Shown: in pieces, positions 17,348 to 25,553 of the stretch
Position numbering within the stretch: position 1 is the first letter of the stretch
Layout: the number at the start of each line of letters is the position of its first letter
Assembly (NCBI RefSeq): GCF_001612785.1
Contig: NZ_BDBC01000032.1
Location: forward strand, 140,344 to 204,343
From: Nocardia beijingensis NBRC 16342
GTDB taxonomy: Bacteria > Actinomycetota > Actinomycetes > Mycobacteriales > Mycobacteriaceae
Direction: 5' to 3'
Length of the DNA stretch: 64,000 nt
Notes under the pieces: model-generated
Seen by the model: only the letters and a program-made list of their open reading frames with translations
Told to the model about the DNA's origin: nothing
The model's database searches: none
Program-made: the position numbers and the translations under genes

Positions 17348-17778
17348 CGCGGATGGGTGCCGGGGTGGCGTGAAGTTGTCTGTGCCGGTGCGGATTTGCC
17401 GCCGTGGCGGTGGCGGGGAATTTGTGACCGAGGTCCCAGTATCAGGTTGTTAAGCGTGTCACAGCAATCGGGAGCGCAGGGTTTCGTGCTCGTCGCGGCG
17501 GATCTGCGTATGACGAGTTCAACGACGTGCGTGAAATGTTACTCATCGGTTGGGTCACACTCGGCTGGTAGGCCGTCGGAGCTGCGGTGATGTGTTCGAC
17601 ATCGATCACGCTTGCCTGCTGTGGCGCAGGTGCTTACGGTGATTTCCGTCGATGGCCGATGACGCCCGATCGAATTACATCTCATTGATGTGCCGCGATA
17701 TTCACCGTCCCGGGGCAATTCCACTGTTATTGCTCTGGGCGGCAGCATTATTCCTGCGGCACCGGCGAAACTGGAGCA
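17348..17778. other. 431-bp stretch without a supported gene
   Basis: It is AT-richer than its surroundings near 17500-17780. Short frames exist on both strands, but none has a ribosome site plus protein-like composition. It probably carries the promoter of the following membrane protein gene. Confidence 0.4.
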
Positions 17779-18702
17779 ATGGTACAACCAACCCCTTGGC
17801 AGGTAAGCGAAGCGCGAGACCGTCGGAGCCGTGGCTCCGGAGGCGCCGGACGCGGGGCGAGGCCACCACGGGGTGTGGATTGGGGCTTCTTGTTCGCCGC
17901 GGTCGTGAGCGCGGTCGGCTTCGCCTTGTTGTTCCAGCCGTGGCTTTCGGCGTCGGGCGCGGGAGGTGAGGCCCGCTCCGATGCGTTCGGCCGGGTCACC
18001 GGCGTCACCAACGGTTTCGACGAGTGGTCGGTGTCGAAGTTCCGTGATGTGAACATCAGCGGCGCGTGGGGTCTGCTGGCCGCGGCGGCGATGCTCGTCA
18101 CCGTGTTCGCCGCGCTGGCGCAGATCCGGTTGCGCACCCGCGCGCTCGCCGTGCTGGTGATCGGCTCCAGCGTGACCGCGGCGGTGGTGGTGCTGATCGC
18201 CCTGATGTATCTGGATGCCAGGGGGCCGGAATTGCGGATACTGATCGATCCGGGTGAAGGTCTGGGCGCGGGATTGGTGCACCGGTTTCTCGGCGAATTC
18301 GGCGGTGCTTCCGGTCCGGGTGAGCGGCGCATGGCCAGCGCTGGACTGACCGAGATGGCGTTGCTCGCCGGGGTGCTGAGCTGCGCGGCCGCGGTGGCCG
18401 CGATCGCGCAGGGCACTCGGCGCTACGGCTTGAGCCCGATGCGAGCCCTGACTTGGCTGGTGACGCCGCTGCCCGCCGAGCCCGCGCGGGATGCCGAGGC
18501 CGTGCGGCCCGCGGCCGTCACCACGGCGCCGCGTCCGGTGGCGCAGCCCGCGCCGGACGCCGCCGAGCGGTTGCTGTGGGACGAACTGGTCTTCGACGAC
18601 GACTTGGTCGCCAATGTCACGTGGGTGCGGAATACCAATCCCCCGCGACGCGAGTCCGCCGGGCATCGGTCGGAGACCTCGACGCCGGTCCTCACGCGCT
18701 AG
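17779..18702 (+). CDS. Hypothetical membrane protein with three to four helices
   Basis: 307 residues; GGAG precedes the ATG at 4-5 nt. A basic, glycine-rich N-terminus is followed by helices at about 34-57 (WGFLFAAVVSAVGFALLFQPW), 96-118, 121-144 and 193-213, then a long proline/alanine-rich and acidic C-terminal tail. Between helices 1 and 2 lies a polar loop ending NISGAWGLLA. This layout resembles uncharacterised actinobacterial envelope proteins; I cannot assign a function. Its last 11 bp overlap the converging VOC gene. Confidence 0.7.
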   Translation: MVQPTPWQVSEARDRRSRGSGGAGRGARPPRGVDWGFLFAAVVSAVGFALLFQPWLSASGAGGEARSDAFGRVTGVTNGFDEWSVSKFRDVNISGAWGLLAAAAMLVTVFAALAQIRLRTRALAVLVIGSSVTAAVVVLIALMYLDARGPELRILIDPGEGLGAGLVHRFLGEFGGASGPGERRMASAGLTEMALLAGVLSCAAAVAAIAQGTRRYGLSPMRALTWLVTPLPAEPARDAEAVRPAAVTTAPRPVAQPAPDAAERLLWDELVFDDDLVANVTWVRNTNPPRRESAGHRSETSTPVLTR

Positions 18703-19093
18703 CGGCGGACGGCCGGTCCGGTCCCAGGACGAGCGCTCGCGTCTCGGGCGACCACTGCACGTATTCCAGTTGGGCGCCGTCGGCGTGGCGGACGTATACG
18801 AACGTGCCGGTGGCGCTGGTGAACGGCCCACCGATCAGCTCCGCCCCGTGTTCGGTCACCGTTCGCAGCAGGGTGTCGAGGTCGTCGACGATCACCGGGC
18901 CTACCGTGCCGCGGTACCGCTCGACGTCGTCGGGATCGCCCGCGATGAGCAGGAAGTCGCCGACGGCGGCGAGTTCGGCGCGTTCGAAGCCGAAACGGAG
19001 GTCGGCCTTGGCGCCGGCCAGCCGTTCGTAGATCGGCAGCGCGGTGTCGAGGTCGGAGACGAGGACTCTGGCATAGGTTTTCAGGATGCGCAC
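18692..19093 (-). CDS. VOC (glyoxalase/bleomycin-resistance fold) protein
   Basis: 133 residues from the GTG at 19093, which lies 7 nt after a TAGCGT -10, so leaderless. Seen: ILKTYARVLVSDLDTALPIYERLAG (first beta-alpha-beta unit) and VIVDDLDTLLRTVTEHGAELIGGPFTSATGTFVYVRHADGAQLEYVQW (second), ending in the Glu metal-ligand position (LEYVQW). A small-molecule dioxygenase, isomerase or binding role is possible. It is divergent from an HxlR regulator with a palindromic site in the 54-bp gap, so it is probably that regulator's target, perhaps in electrophile or oxidant defence. Confidence 0.82.
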   Translation of the reverse strand: MRILKTYARVLVSDLDTALPIYERLAGAKADLRFGFERAELAAVGDFLLIAGDPDDVERYRGTVGPVIVDDLDTLLRTVTEHGAELIGGPFTSATGTFVYVRHADGAQLEYVQWSPETRALVLGPDRPSAASA

Positions 19094-19134
19094 ATCTGCG
19101 ACGCTAGGTGGGGATCGGCGTGACCGGCAGTACG

Positions 19135-19146
19135 CACTTGAAAGTG
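19135..19146. promoter_or_regulatory. HxlR-type operator CACTTGAAAGTG
   Basis: Palindrome CACTT-GA-AAGTG between the divergent VOC and HxlR genes, ending 1 nt before the first possible HxlR start. Short AC-T...A-GT palindromes are typical for this family. Confidence 0.55.
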
Positions 19147-19147
19147 A

Positions 19148-19486
19148 GTGGTCAGGGTGAGCGAGACCGAGGAGCAGCAGGCCAGGGCGGTCGCCCTGCG
19201 TGTCTTCGCGGCGCTGTCGACGAAGTGGGCGTTGCGGGTGCTCGAGCAGATCGGTGACGGGGAACGCCGTTTCGGCGAGTTGCATCGGTCGATGGATGGC
19301 ATCAGCTACAAGATGCTGGCCGAGACCTTGCGTGCGCTGGAACGTGAGGGCTTGGTCGCGCGCCGCGATCATCGGACGGCCAATCCGCGGGTGGAGTATT
19401 CCCTGACCGCGGCTGGAGGCGAGTTGCTGCGGCTGGTGCACGGTATGTGCGCGTGGTCGCGCGCCCATCTCGCGGAGCTGATGTGA
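19148..19486 (+). CDS. HxlR family transcriptional regulator
   Basis: About 112 residues; a GTG at 19157 is an alternative start. The winged helix is clear: ALSTKWALRVLEQIGDGERRFGELHRSMDGISYKMLAETLRALEREGLVARRDHRTANPRVEYSLTAAG has the family's W-x-L-x-I/L start, the recognition helix after ISYKML and the VEYSLT wing. It lacks the usual N-terminal cysteine of redox-sensing HxlR proteins. It is divergent from the VOC gene with a shared palindrome, so it probably regulates itself and that neighbour. Confidence 0.85.
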   Translation: MVRVSETEEQQARAVALRVFAALSTKWALRVLEQIGDGERRFGELHRSMDGISYKMLAETLRALEREGLVARRDHRTANPRVEYSLTAAGGELLRLVHGMCAWSRAHLAELM

Positions 19487-19490
19487 GGGT

Positions 19491-19505
19491 GGCGGCGCGG
19501 CCGCC
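19491..19505. terminator. Possible terminator between HxlR and monooxygenase genes
   Basis: GGCGGC-GCG-GCCGCC hairpin (6-bp stem, 3-nt loop) in the 23-bp gap between converging genes. Confidence 0.35.
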
Positions 19506-19509
19506 CGGG

Positions 19510-20808
19510 TCAGTCCGGTAGCGGGGGCAGTTCGAGGTTGTCGCGGAAGGTCGCCCCGACGTAGTCGGAACCGACGATGCCGCGGCGGCGTAGTTCCGGC
19601 AGCAGTCCGTTGACGACGAAGTCGCGGGTGCGTTCGTCGGCGAGCCCGCCGAGGGAGATCACGTCGAGCACGCCCGCGTTGTAGCGTTCCTCGATGGCGT
19701 CGGCGAGTTGTTCCGGGGTTCCTGCGGCGGCCCAGTGGCCGGTGTCCTTGGCGGCGATGATCAGCTCGCGCAGTGTCTTTCCCGACCGTGCGAAGTTGCT
19801 GAAGATCTCCACGCGGCCGCGTCTGCGGTGCACGGATGTCACCTCGGGCAGCAGGCTTTCCGGGAGGGGCTTGTCCAGTGGCAGGCCGGACAGGTCGATG
19901 CCGCCGCCGAGCATGTCGGCGAGGGCGGCGCGTCCGGCCTCGAAGTCGGTCGCCTCGGCTTGTTCGCGCACGAGGCGCTCGGCTTCGGCTTCGGTGGCGC
20001 CGTAGGTGGCGTGGAAGGAGCTCATGATCAACGGCAGGCCGTCGGCGCGGCCGAGTTCGCTCGCGCGGGCGCGGATGCGTTTGGTGTAGGTGACGGCGTC
20101 TTCGAGGGTGGGTAGTGAGGTGAACACGACTTCGGCGAACCGTGCGCCCAGTTCGATGCCGCCCGCGGATTGCCCGGCCTGGAATTGCACGGGTCTGCGC
20201 TGCGGCAGGGGCGGGATGTTCAGCGGCCCGCGGACGGTGAAGTACCGGCCCGCGTGCTCGATGGGCCGCACGCGGGTGGCGTCCAGGATCGCGCCGCCGT
20301 GCCCGTCGGGGGTCAGCGCGCCGGGCTGCCAGCTGTCGAACAGGGCGTTGACCACTTCGAGGGATTCGGTGGCGCGGGCGTATCGGTCTTCTGGGCTCGG
20401 CAGTTCCTGGTCGCCGTAGTTCTCCTCCCCCACCGAGGAGGTCACCGCGTTCCAGGCCGCGCGGCCGTTGCTGATGTGGTCGAGGGTGCCGAAGAGCCGG
20501 GCGAGGTTGTAGGGGTGGTGGAAGGTGGTGGTCACCGTCGCGATGAGCCCGACGTGCGAGGTGACGGCGCTCAACGCGGACAGGAAGATCAGCGGTTCCT
20601 GCGCGCCGATCGCGCCTTGGGCGCCGAAACTGAGCAGGTCGGCGGCGAAAAGGGCGTCGAACCCGTGTTGTTCGGCGATTTTCGCGACCTCGATCGATGA
20701 CGCGATCGTGGTGGCGGACGGATCGATGGCCGCCGCGTAGACGCTGACCGCGCCGCTGACTCCGGTGACCGTCTTCAGGGGCCGTCGTCGCCCACCAGCA
20801 TTGCCCAT
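19510..20808 (-). CDS. Luciferase-like monooxygenase, NtaA/SnaA/DszA family
   Basis: 432-residue flavin-dependent monooxygenase partner enzyme that uses FMNH2 supplied by a reductase. Seen: ASSIEVAKIAEQHGFDALFAADLL, LSALSAVTSHVGLIATVTTTFHHPYNLARLFGTLDHISNGRAAWNAVTS (the hallmark of this subfamily), GEENYG, and QAGQSAGGIELGARFAEVVFT for flavin phosphate binding. Relatives attack nitrilotriacetate, pristinamycin or sulfur heterocycles. The ATG at 20808 is chosen because TAGCGT ends 7 nt before it. No flavin reductase is adjacent. Substrate unknown. Confidence 0.88.
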   Translation of the reverse strand: MGNAGGRRRPLKTVTGVSGAVSVYAAAIDPSATTIASSIEVAKIAEQHGFDALFAADLLSFGAQGAIGAQEPLIFLSALSAVTSHVGLIATVTTTFHHPYNLARLFGTLDHISNGRAAWNAVTSSVGEENYGDQELPSPEDRYARATESLEVVNALFDSWQPGALTPDGHGGAILDATRVRPIEHAGRYFTVRGPLNIPPLPQRRPVQFQAGQSAGGIELGARFAEVVFTSLPTLEDAVTYTKRIRARASELGRADGLPLIMSSFHATYGATEAEAERLVREQAEATDFEAGRAALADMLGGGIDLSGLPLDKPLPESLLPEVTSVHRRRGRVEIFSNFARSGKTLRELIIAAKDTGHWAAAGTPEQLADAIEERYNAGVLDVISLGGLADERTRDFVVNGLLPELRRRGIVGSDYVGATFRDNLELPPLPD

Positions 20809-20908
20809 TGCGGCGACGCTACCGGCGCGCACCGCCGCCGTAACGGGTTGCGCTCAGCGAGATGTTTTCTGCGCGAGTGCTTTTTGGGCGGCGAAGGGCG
20901 GGGCGTTT

Positions 20909-21088
20909 CTAGGCGGTTTCCGGACCGTCGGTGTGGTCATCGGCGCTGGTGCGGTCGGTGCGGGGCAGGCGCGCCACTCCGGTGTCGAGATCGATGTCGA
21001 ACCGCGGTGTGTGGGTCTGCCCGTCGCTGTCCTCGCTGCCCTCATGGGTCAGCTTCTTGCCCGGAAACAGCTCCCCGATCACGCCCAT
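20909..21088 (-). CDS. Small DUF6191-like protein
   Basis: 59 residues: starts MGVIGELFPGKKLTHEG and continues as an acidic, polar tail ending DGPETA. The GELFPGKKL-HE start matches my memory of the short actinobacterial DUF6191 family, of unknown function. TAGGGT ends 6 nt before the ATG, so the gene is probably leaderless. Codon third positions are mostly G or C. It sits between the luciferase-like monooxygenase and a small plus-strand gene. Confidence 0.65.
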   Translation of the reverse strand: MGVIGELFPGKKLTHEGSEDSDGQTHTPRFDIDLDTGVARLPRTDRTSADDHTDGPETA

Positions 21089-21326
21089 GCGATCACCCTA
21101 CGCGCCGGTGGCGTCCGGTGGCCCGGCGCGCCGCTTCGCCCCGGGCGGTGGTCGGGCGGCGAGCGGCAGGGCCGGTCGCCACGCGGTAGCCGGTAGCCGG
21201 TTCCATTTCGGCACCCGAAAGAGCGGGGCTCGGTTAGCATCATGTTCGCTCCGATCGGCTGAGGACCGCGGCACGGGGAGCTCTGGGCGACCGACAGTGG
21301 AATCGAACGACAGATCGGCCAGCCGA

Positions 21327-21578
21327 ATGGAACAAGAAGCCGACCTCGCCCAGGCTCGGGTCTTCGTGGAGTTGTTGACCCGGCGAGCCCGGACGTTGGC
21401 GCGGGATATCGAATCCGCTCACCGCCGCGATCCCGCCGCGCGGCACGAGCTGTTCAGCGAATTGTGCGTGGTGCGCGGCTATATCGACCGGCTGCATCGC
21501 AGATTCCCGGACATCGCGCCGCCACAAGCGCATCGGCAGCTGGCCGCGGTTCCCGGCGCACAGCGGACGCCGGGTTGA
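21327..21578 (+). CDS. Small helical hypothetical protein
   Basis: 83 residues from the ATG at 21327 (the frame is open further upstream; a GTG at 21297 is an alternative). The sequence is two amphipathic helices with many Arg, Glu and Leu residues (ARVFVELLTRRARTLARDIESAHRR, then HELFSELCVVRGYIDRLHRRFP), suggesting a small coiled-coil or DNA-associated protein. No family recognised and no strong ribosome site. It ends 13 bp before the end of the converging TetR gene. Confidence 0.45.
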   Translation: MEQEADLAQARVFVELLTRRARTLARDIESAHRRDPAARHELFSELCVVRGYIDRLHRRFPDIAPPQAHRQLAAVPGAQRTPG

Positions 21579-21591
21579 AGGGGTACCGGTT

Positions 21592-22230
21592 TCAGTGCCC
21601 CGGCGCCGCGGTGATGTGCTCGGGGACGGGCACGGTGAGCATGGCGACGATCATGTCGACGATCTCCGCCGCGTCCGCGGGATGCGGGGTGCGCACGCCC
21701 GCTTCCAGGGTGCGCTCGTAGTCGGCGATCAACGCGAACATGACGGTGGCCATGGTTTCCAGGCGTTGTCTGCGCAGTCGCCGTGGCAGGCCGGTGAGGG
21801 CGGCGTCGAGGCGGGTGGTGATGATGCGGACCGCGGCGCGGTCGGCCCCGGCGAGGCGGTGCGGGTCCGCGACGACGGGATGGGTGCGCACCACTTCCAG
21901 GAACCGGCCCAGATGGGTCACCCGGTCGTGGCCGAGCAATTCGAGGATCGGGGTGGCGAGCATGGCGACGAGGGTGTGCACGTCGTTGGCGCGGCCGTCG
22001 GCTTCGTGGGCGGCGAGCAGTTGCATGCGCCGCTGTTCGAGCCAGTTCATCCGCCGTTCGACGATGGCCTCGATGAGTCCGGTGCGTGAGTCGAAGTAGT
22101 AGTGGACGGCGGAGTTGTTGCGCTGGCCCGCGGCGGCGGCGATGTCGCGCAGCGGCACGTCGGCGCCGCGTTGGGCGATCAGGCGTTCGGCGGCGTCGAG
22201 CAGGGCGGTGCGCGATTCGTCGCTCGGCAT
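21592..22230 (-). CDS. TetR family regulator
   Basis: 212 residues from an ATG at 22230, with TACAGT 6 nt before it (leaderless). The N-terminal helix-turn-helix is clear: RTALLDAAERLIAQRGADVPLRDIAAAAGQRNNSAVHYYFDSRTGLIEAIVERRM. The GQRNNSAVHYYF recognition helix is common in actinobacterial TetR proteins near CoA or lipid genes. Here it is divergent from the truncated SDR reading frame and the VOC gene, which may be its targets. A 14-residue upstream extension is possible but unlikely. Confidence 0.85.
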   Translation of the reverse strand: MPSDESRTALLDAAERLIAQRGADVPLRDIAAAAGQRNNSAVHYYFDSRTGLIEAIVERRMNWLEQRRMQLLAAHEADGRANDVHTLVAMLATPILELLGHDRVTHLGRFLEVVRTHPVVADPHRLAGADRAAVRIITTRLDAALTGLPRRLRRQRLETMATVMFALIADYERTLEAGVRTPHPADAAEIVDMIVAMLTVPVPEHITAAPGH

Positions 22231-22255
22231 AGGGTCACTGTACTGAACACGAGTA

Positions 22256-22284
22256 TTGACGATGTTAAACACAGATGCTTAATT
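22256..22284 (+). promoter_or_regulatory. Consensus-like promoter for the SDR remnant/VOC transcript
   Basis: TTGACG (22256-22261), 17-nt spacer, TTAATT (22279-22284), 7 nt before the GTG of the short SDR frame. It is one of the few regions in the window with both promoter boxes. Confidence 0.5.
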
Positions 22285-22291
22285 GAACGGC

Positions 22292-22399
22292 GTGGATGAT
22301 GTGGCGGTGGTCACCGGCGCCGGGTCCGGTCTCGGCGGCGCGGTGGTCGCCGCCCGCCGGGGGTGGCGCGGGCCGATCGGGCTCGGGGGCCGCCGATGA
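22292..22399 (+). pseudogene. N-terminal remnant of a short-chain dehydrogenase
   Basis: A 35-codon frame starting GTG-GAT-GAT reads VDDVAVVTGAGSGLGGAVVA, the first strand and glycine-rich cofactor loop (TGxGxGxG) of an SDR enzyme, and then degenerates to an Arg/Gly-rich tail and TGA. A normal SDR has about 250 residues. The stop overlaps the ATG of the VOC gene (ATGA), so the short peptide is positioned to be translated and coupled to it. Most likely a deletion left the promoter and first exon-like segment of an SDR fused in front of the VOC gene; a functional leader peptide is an alternative. Confidence 0.6.
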
Positions 22400-22899
22400 T
22401 CACCAGCGGTCCGATCTTCCAGCTGTGCTGGGTGGTGGAGGATCTGGCGTCGGCTTGCGAGGTGTTCACCACCCGGTACGGGGTCGGCGAGTGGTTCACC
22501 ATCCCGGAGGTCCACTTCGGTTCCGATGCCGCCGAACTGCGCGGCGCACCGGCCGACTACACGATCGGTGTGGCGCTCGGCTATGCGGGCGGCCAGCAGG
22601 TGGAATTGATCGAGCCGCGCGGCGGGGCGAGCCTGTATGCCGAGCATGTGGACCGTTGCGGCCCCGGACTGCATCACGCCGCCTGGGTGCCCGATGACTA
22701 CGACGCCGCGCTGGCCGAAGCCGCCGCGGCGGGTATCGAGATCACCGCGCGCGGCAGGTTCGACGGCGTCGGGATGGAGTTCGCCTATCTCGACGGCGGG
22801 CCGATCGGCTCGCACGTCGAACTGCTGCGGTTGTCCCCCGAGATGAAGGCGCTGTTCGACCACTTGATTCCGGAAGGCTTCACCAACCCATGGCGGTAG
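22396..22899 (+). CDS. VOC family protein (methylmalonyl-CoA epimerase/dioxygenase-like)
   Basis: 167 residues from the ATG at 22396. Seen: FQLCWVVEDLASACEVFTTRYGVGEW (first module), GGQQVELIEPRGG, a His-His pair in GLHHAAWVPDDYDAALAEAAAAGIEI, and FAYLDGGPIGSHVELLRLSPEM, where the last Glu is in the metal-ligand position. This pattern fits the epimerase/ring-cleavage branch of the VOC fold. The ATG overlaps the stop of the SDR remnant (ATGA). It is probably controlled by the divergent TetR. Confidence 0.82.
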   Translation: MITSGPIFQLCWVVEDLASACEVFTTRYGVGEWFTIPEVHFGSDAAELRGAPADYTIGVALGYAGGQQVELIEPRGGASLYAEHVDRCGPGLHHAAWVPDDYDAALAEAAAAGIEITARGRFDGVGMEFAYLDGGPIGSHVELLRLSPEMKALFDHLIPEGFTNPWR

Positions 22900-23032
22900 G
22901 CGGTGAACGCTACGCCGTCCTCGGCACCGTCGAGGGCGGTTCGGCGGCGCCTGCGCCGGTTCCCCTCACGTCTCGGCCCTACCGGCGCCGGGACCCGTGC
23001 GGCGCGCTCGACGCGCCAGGAAGGCGAGCACC

Positions 23033-23908
23033 ATGCGTTTCACCTACGCGGAGACGATGACCGATCCGTCGTACTATCTAACTCTTGCCAAGGCCGCCGA
23101 GGAAGCGGGCTACACCTCCATGGCGGTGGCCGACAGCGTGGCGTATCCGAAGGAATCCGACGCGAAGTACCCCTACACCCCCGACGGCAGCCGGGAATTC
23201 CTCGAGGACAAACCGTTCGTCGAGGCGTTCGTGCTCAGCGCGGCGATGGCGGCGGTGACCACCACGCTGCGTTTCACGCCGTTCGTGCTGAAGCTGCCGA
23301 TCCGGCCGCCGGTGCTGGTGGCCAAGCAGGCCGCGTCGGTGGCCGCGCTCAGCGGCAACCGGTTCGGGCTCGGTGTCGGCATCAGCCCGTGGCCGGACGA
23401 CTTCGAGATCATGGGCGTGCCGTTCGACAAGCGCGGCGCGCGGATGGACGAGTGCATCGACATCGTGCGCGGGCTCTCGGCCGGTGGGTACTTCGAATAC
23501 CACGGGCAGTTCTACGACATCCCGCCGATCAAGATCAGCCCGGTGCCGACCGAGCCGGTGCCGATCCTCGTCGGCGGGCACAGCAGGCCCGCGTTGCGCC
23601 GGGCCGCGCAGCGCGGCGACGGGTGGATGCACGCCGGTGGCGACGGCGCCGAACTGGACCGGCTGCTGGGCGAATTGGACGCGTTGCGCGCGGAGTACGG
23701 CACCCGCGAGGACTTCGAGGTGCACGTCATCTCGCTGGACGGATTCACCGTCGACGGGATCAAACGCCTCGAGGACAAAGGGGTCACCGATGTGATCGTC
23801 GGGTTCCGGCTGCCGTACACCACCGAGCAGGACACCGAGCCGTTGGAGACCAAGATCGCCAACCTGTCCCGCTTCGCGGAGAAGGTCATCGCGAGGGTCA
23901 ACGGGTGA
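23033..23908 (+). CDS. Luciferase-like oxidoreductase, probably F420-dependent
   Basis: 291 residues from an ATG with AGGAAGG in front. Seen: FTYAETMTDPSYYLTLAKAAEEAGYTSMAVADS, then LRFTPFVLKLPIRPPVLVAKQAASVAALSGNRFGLGVGISPWPDDFEIMG and PVPILVGGHSRPALRRAAQRGDGWMHAG, the hallmarks of actinobacterial F420-dependent LLM enzymes. It would pass hydride between F420 and a small substrate, often a ketone, acyl or steroid compound. It overlaps the convergent kinase gene by 11 bp at its 3' end. Confidence 0.86.
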   Translation: MRFTYAETMTDPSYYLTLAKAAEEAGYTSMAVADSVAYPKESDAKYPYTPDGSREFLEDKPFVEAFVLSAAMAAVTTTLRFTPFVLKLPIRPPVLVAKQAASVAALSGNRFGLGVGISPWPDDFEIMGVPFDKRGARMDECIDIVRGLSAGGYFEYHGQFYDIPPIKISPVPTEPVPILVGGHSRPALRRAAQRGDGWMHAGGDGAELDRLLGELDALRAEYGTREDFEVHVISLDGFTVDGIKRLEDKGVTDVIVGFRLPYTTEQDTEPLETKIANLSRFAEKVIARVNG

Positions 23909-24749
23909 GGCCGAGCGCGGCGAGGGTCCGCGCTCGGTAGGTCGCGCCGAACAGCGCGACGTGCACCAGCAGTGGATGCAGCTGGTGCAGCGGCGTGCGG
24001 GTGCGCCATCCGTCGGCGAGCGAATGGGTTTCCTGGTAGGCGGCGCGGATGCGGTCCAGGTGCGGTGCGCCGAAGAGGGCGAGCATGGCCAGATCGGTCT
24101 CGCGGTGGCCCGCGTGCGCGGCGGGGTCGACGAGCATCGCCCGCTCGCGCGTCCAGACGATATTGCCCGACCACAGGTCGCCGTGGATGGGGGCCGGTGG
24201 TTCGGCGGGGCCTGCCAGCTCATCGATGCGATCGATGACGCGCTCGACCAGGCGGATGCCGTCCGCGCCGAGCGAGTCGGCCCCCCGAGCGAGGTAGGGC
24301 GCGAGACGCTGCTCGGCGTACCAGCGCGACCACGGTCCGTCGGCCGGGGTGTTGGGCAGCGGCAGGCGTGCGATCCAGCCCTCCCACGGCGCGCCGAACG
24401 ACTCGGCGCCGGCGGCGTGCAGCGCGGCCAGGTCACGGCCGAAGCGCTCGGCGGCCGCGGGACTGGGACCGGTCTCCTCGAGCCAGGGCAGCACCAGCGT
24501 GCGGTCGTCGGCGGCCACGACCTCCGGCAGCAGGGCCTGGGCCGGGCCGGGCGCGGCGGCACGCAGCCAGGACAGGCCCGCCGCCTCGGCCACGAAGACG
24601 GGCGCCGGATCGGCCGAGGCTTTCACGAAAAACGTTCGGCCGTCGGCGGTTTCGGCGCGGTGCAGGGTCCACGCGTGGCTGGCTCCGAGATCGGTCACGG
24701 CGCGCACGGGCGCCGCGAGCAGCGCGGACAGCTGGGCCGCGCTGCTCAC
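23898..24749 (-). CDS. Fructosamine/ketosamine-3-kinase family protein
   Basis: 283 residues. The kinase-like fold shows TFFVKASADPAPVFVAEAAGLSWLRAA (ATP-binding Lys and Glu), LVLPWLEE at the hinge, and the catalytic loop PAPIHGDLWSGNIVW followed by LVDPAAHAGHRETDLAML with the metal-binding Asp. Family members phosphorylate fructosamines to repair glycated proteins. The GTG start overlaps the stop of the upstream XRE gene (GTGA), so the two are translationally coupled, which suggests that the regulator responds to the same sugar or metabolic state. Confidence 0.85.
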   Translation of the reverse strand: MSSAAQLSALLAAPVRAVTDLGASHAWTLHRAETADGRTFFVKASADPAPVFVAEAAGLSWLRAAAPGPAQALLPEVVAADDRTLVLPWLEETGPSPAAAERFGRDLAALHAAGAESFGAPWEGWIARLPLPNTPADGPWSRWYAEQRLAPYLARGADSLGADGIRLVERVIDRIDELAGPAEPPAPIHGDLWSGNIVWTRERAMLVDPAAHAGHRETDLAMLALFGAPHLDRIRAAYQETHSLADGWRTRTPLHQLHPLLVHVALFGATYRARTLAALGLTR

Positions 24750-25525
24750 CTGGCGCCCGCGGTGAGCCGTTTCATGGTGTCCTCGTCGGCGGGGAAGAAC
24801 GACTCGATGGCCAGTTCGGCGACGGTGACGTTCATCGGGGTGCCGAACACCGTGGTGACGCTGAGCAACGACAACTCGGCGCCGTCGTGGTCGATCCGCA
24901 GCGGGACCACCGCCTGGTCGGGTTCGGGGACGGACAGTTCCACTTCGCCGCCGGGGTAGGACCGCAGTTCCTCGAGCAGGTCGGCCAGGTCCCTGGAGCC
25001 GGTGACCTCCGCCTGACGGGACAGGCGGGCGAAGATGTGGCCGCGCCACTCGGGCAGGTTGCGGATGCGGCCTGCCATGCCGTCGGGGTGCAGGCTCAGC
25101 CGCAGCGCGTTCACCGGCGGTTTCGTCAGGGCCGGATCGACTCCCGCGATGAGCACGGCCACGCCGCTGTTGGCGTCGATCATCGTCCAGTTCTGGTCGA
25201 TGGCCAGCGCAGGGTAAGGCGCGTGACCGGCGAGGATCTGGCGCATGGCGCCGCGCACGGCGTCCATGGCCGGGGTGTCCAGACCGGGTTGCGCGTAGGC
25301 GGGCGCGTAGCCCGCCGCGAGCAGGACGCGGTTGCGTTCGCGCAACGGGATCTCCAGGTGTTCGGACAGGTGCACGATCATGGTGCGGCTCGGGGTGGCG
25401 CGCCCGGTTTCGATGAAGCTCAGATGCCGCGCCGAGGTGTCGGCCCGTCCGGCCAGCTCCAGCTGGCTCAGCCTGCGTTCCAAGCGCCAATGTCGCAGCA
25501 GGTCACCTGCCGTTGGGGTAGTCAC
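24746..25525 (-). CDS. XRE family regulator with MmyB-type ligand domain
   Basis: 259 residues. N-terminal helix-turn-helix (LLRHWRLERRLSQLELAGRADTSARHLSFIETGRATPSRTMIVHLSEHLEIPLRERNRVLLAAGYAP) is followed by the PAS-like MmyB domain (LAIDQNWTMIDANSGVAVLI, PVNALRLSLHPDGMAGRIRNLPEWRGHIFARL, GTPMNVTVAELAIESFFPAD). Actinobacterial members usually control a nearby oxidoreductase. The GTG start lies 6 nt after TAGGAT (leaderless). A 12-5-12 perfect inverted repeat sits at about -29 to -57 and is a probable self-operator. It is co-transcribed with the fructosamine-kinase-like gene. Confidence 0.87.
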   Translation of the reverse strand: MTTPTAGDLLRHWRLERRLSQLELAGRADTSARHLSFIETGRATPSRTMIVHLSEHLEIPLRERNRVLLAAGYAPAYAQPGLDTPAMDAVRGAMRQILAGHAPYPALAIDQNWTMIDANSGVAVLIAGVDPALTKPPVNALRLSLHPDGMAGRIRNLPEWRGHIFARLSRQAEVTGSRDLADLLEELRSYPGGEVELSVPEPDQAVVPLRIDHDGAELSLLSVTTVFGTPMNVTVAELAIESFFPADEDTMKRLTAGAR

Positions 25526-25553
25526 GACCCGATCCTACGAACGGCCGACCGGG

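Noticed and set aside
17652..17969. Small plus-strand frame before the membrane protein at 17779
   Set aside because: It overlaps the better supported frame and loses protein-like composition after 30 codons.
22230..22292. Long AACA-TGTT inverted repeat as TetR operator
   Set aside because: The arms are short and separated by more than 10 bp; a footprint would be needed.
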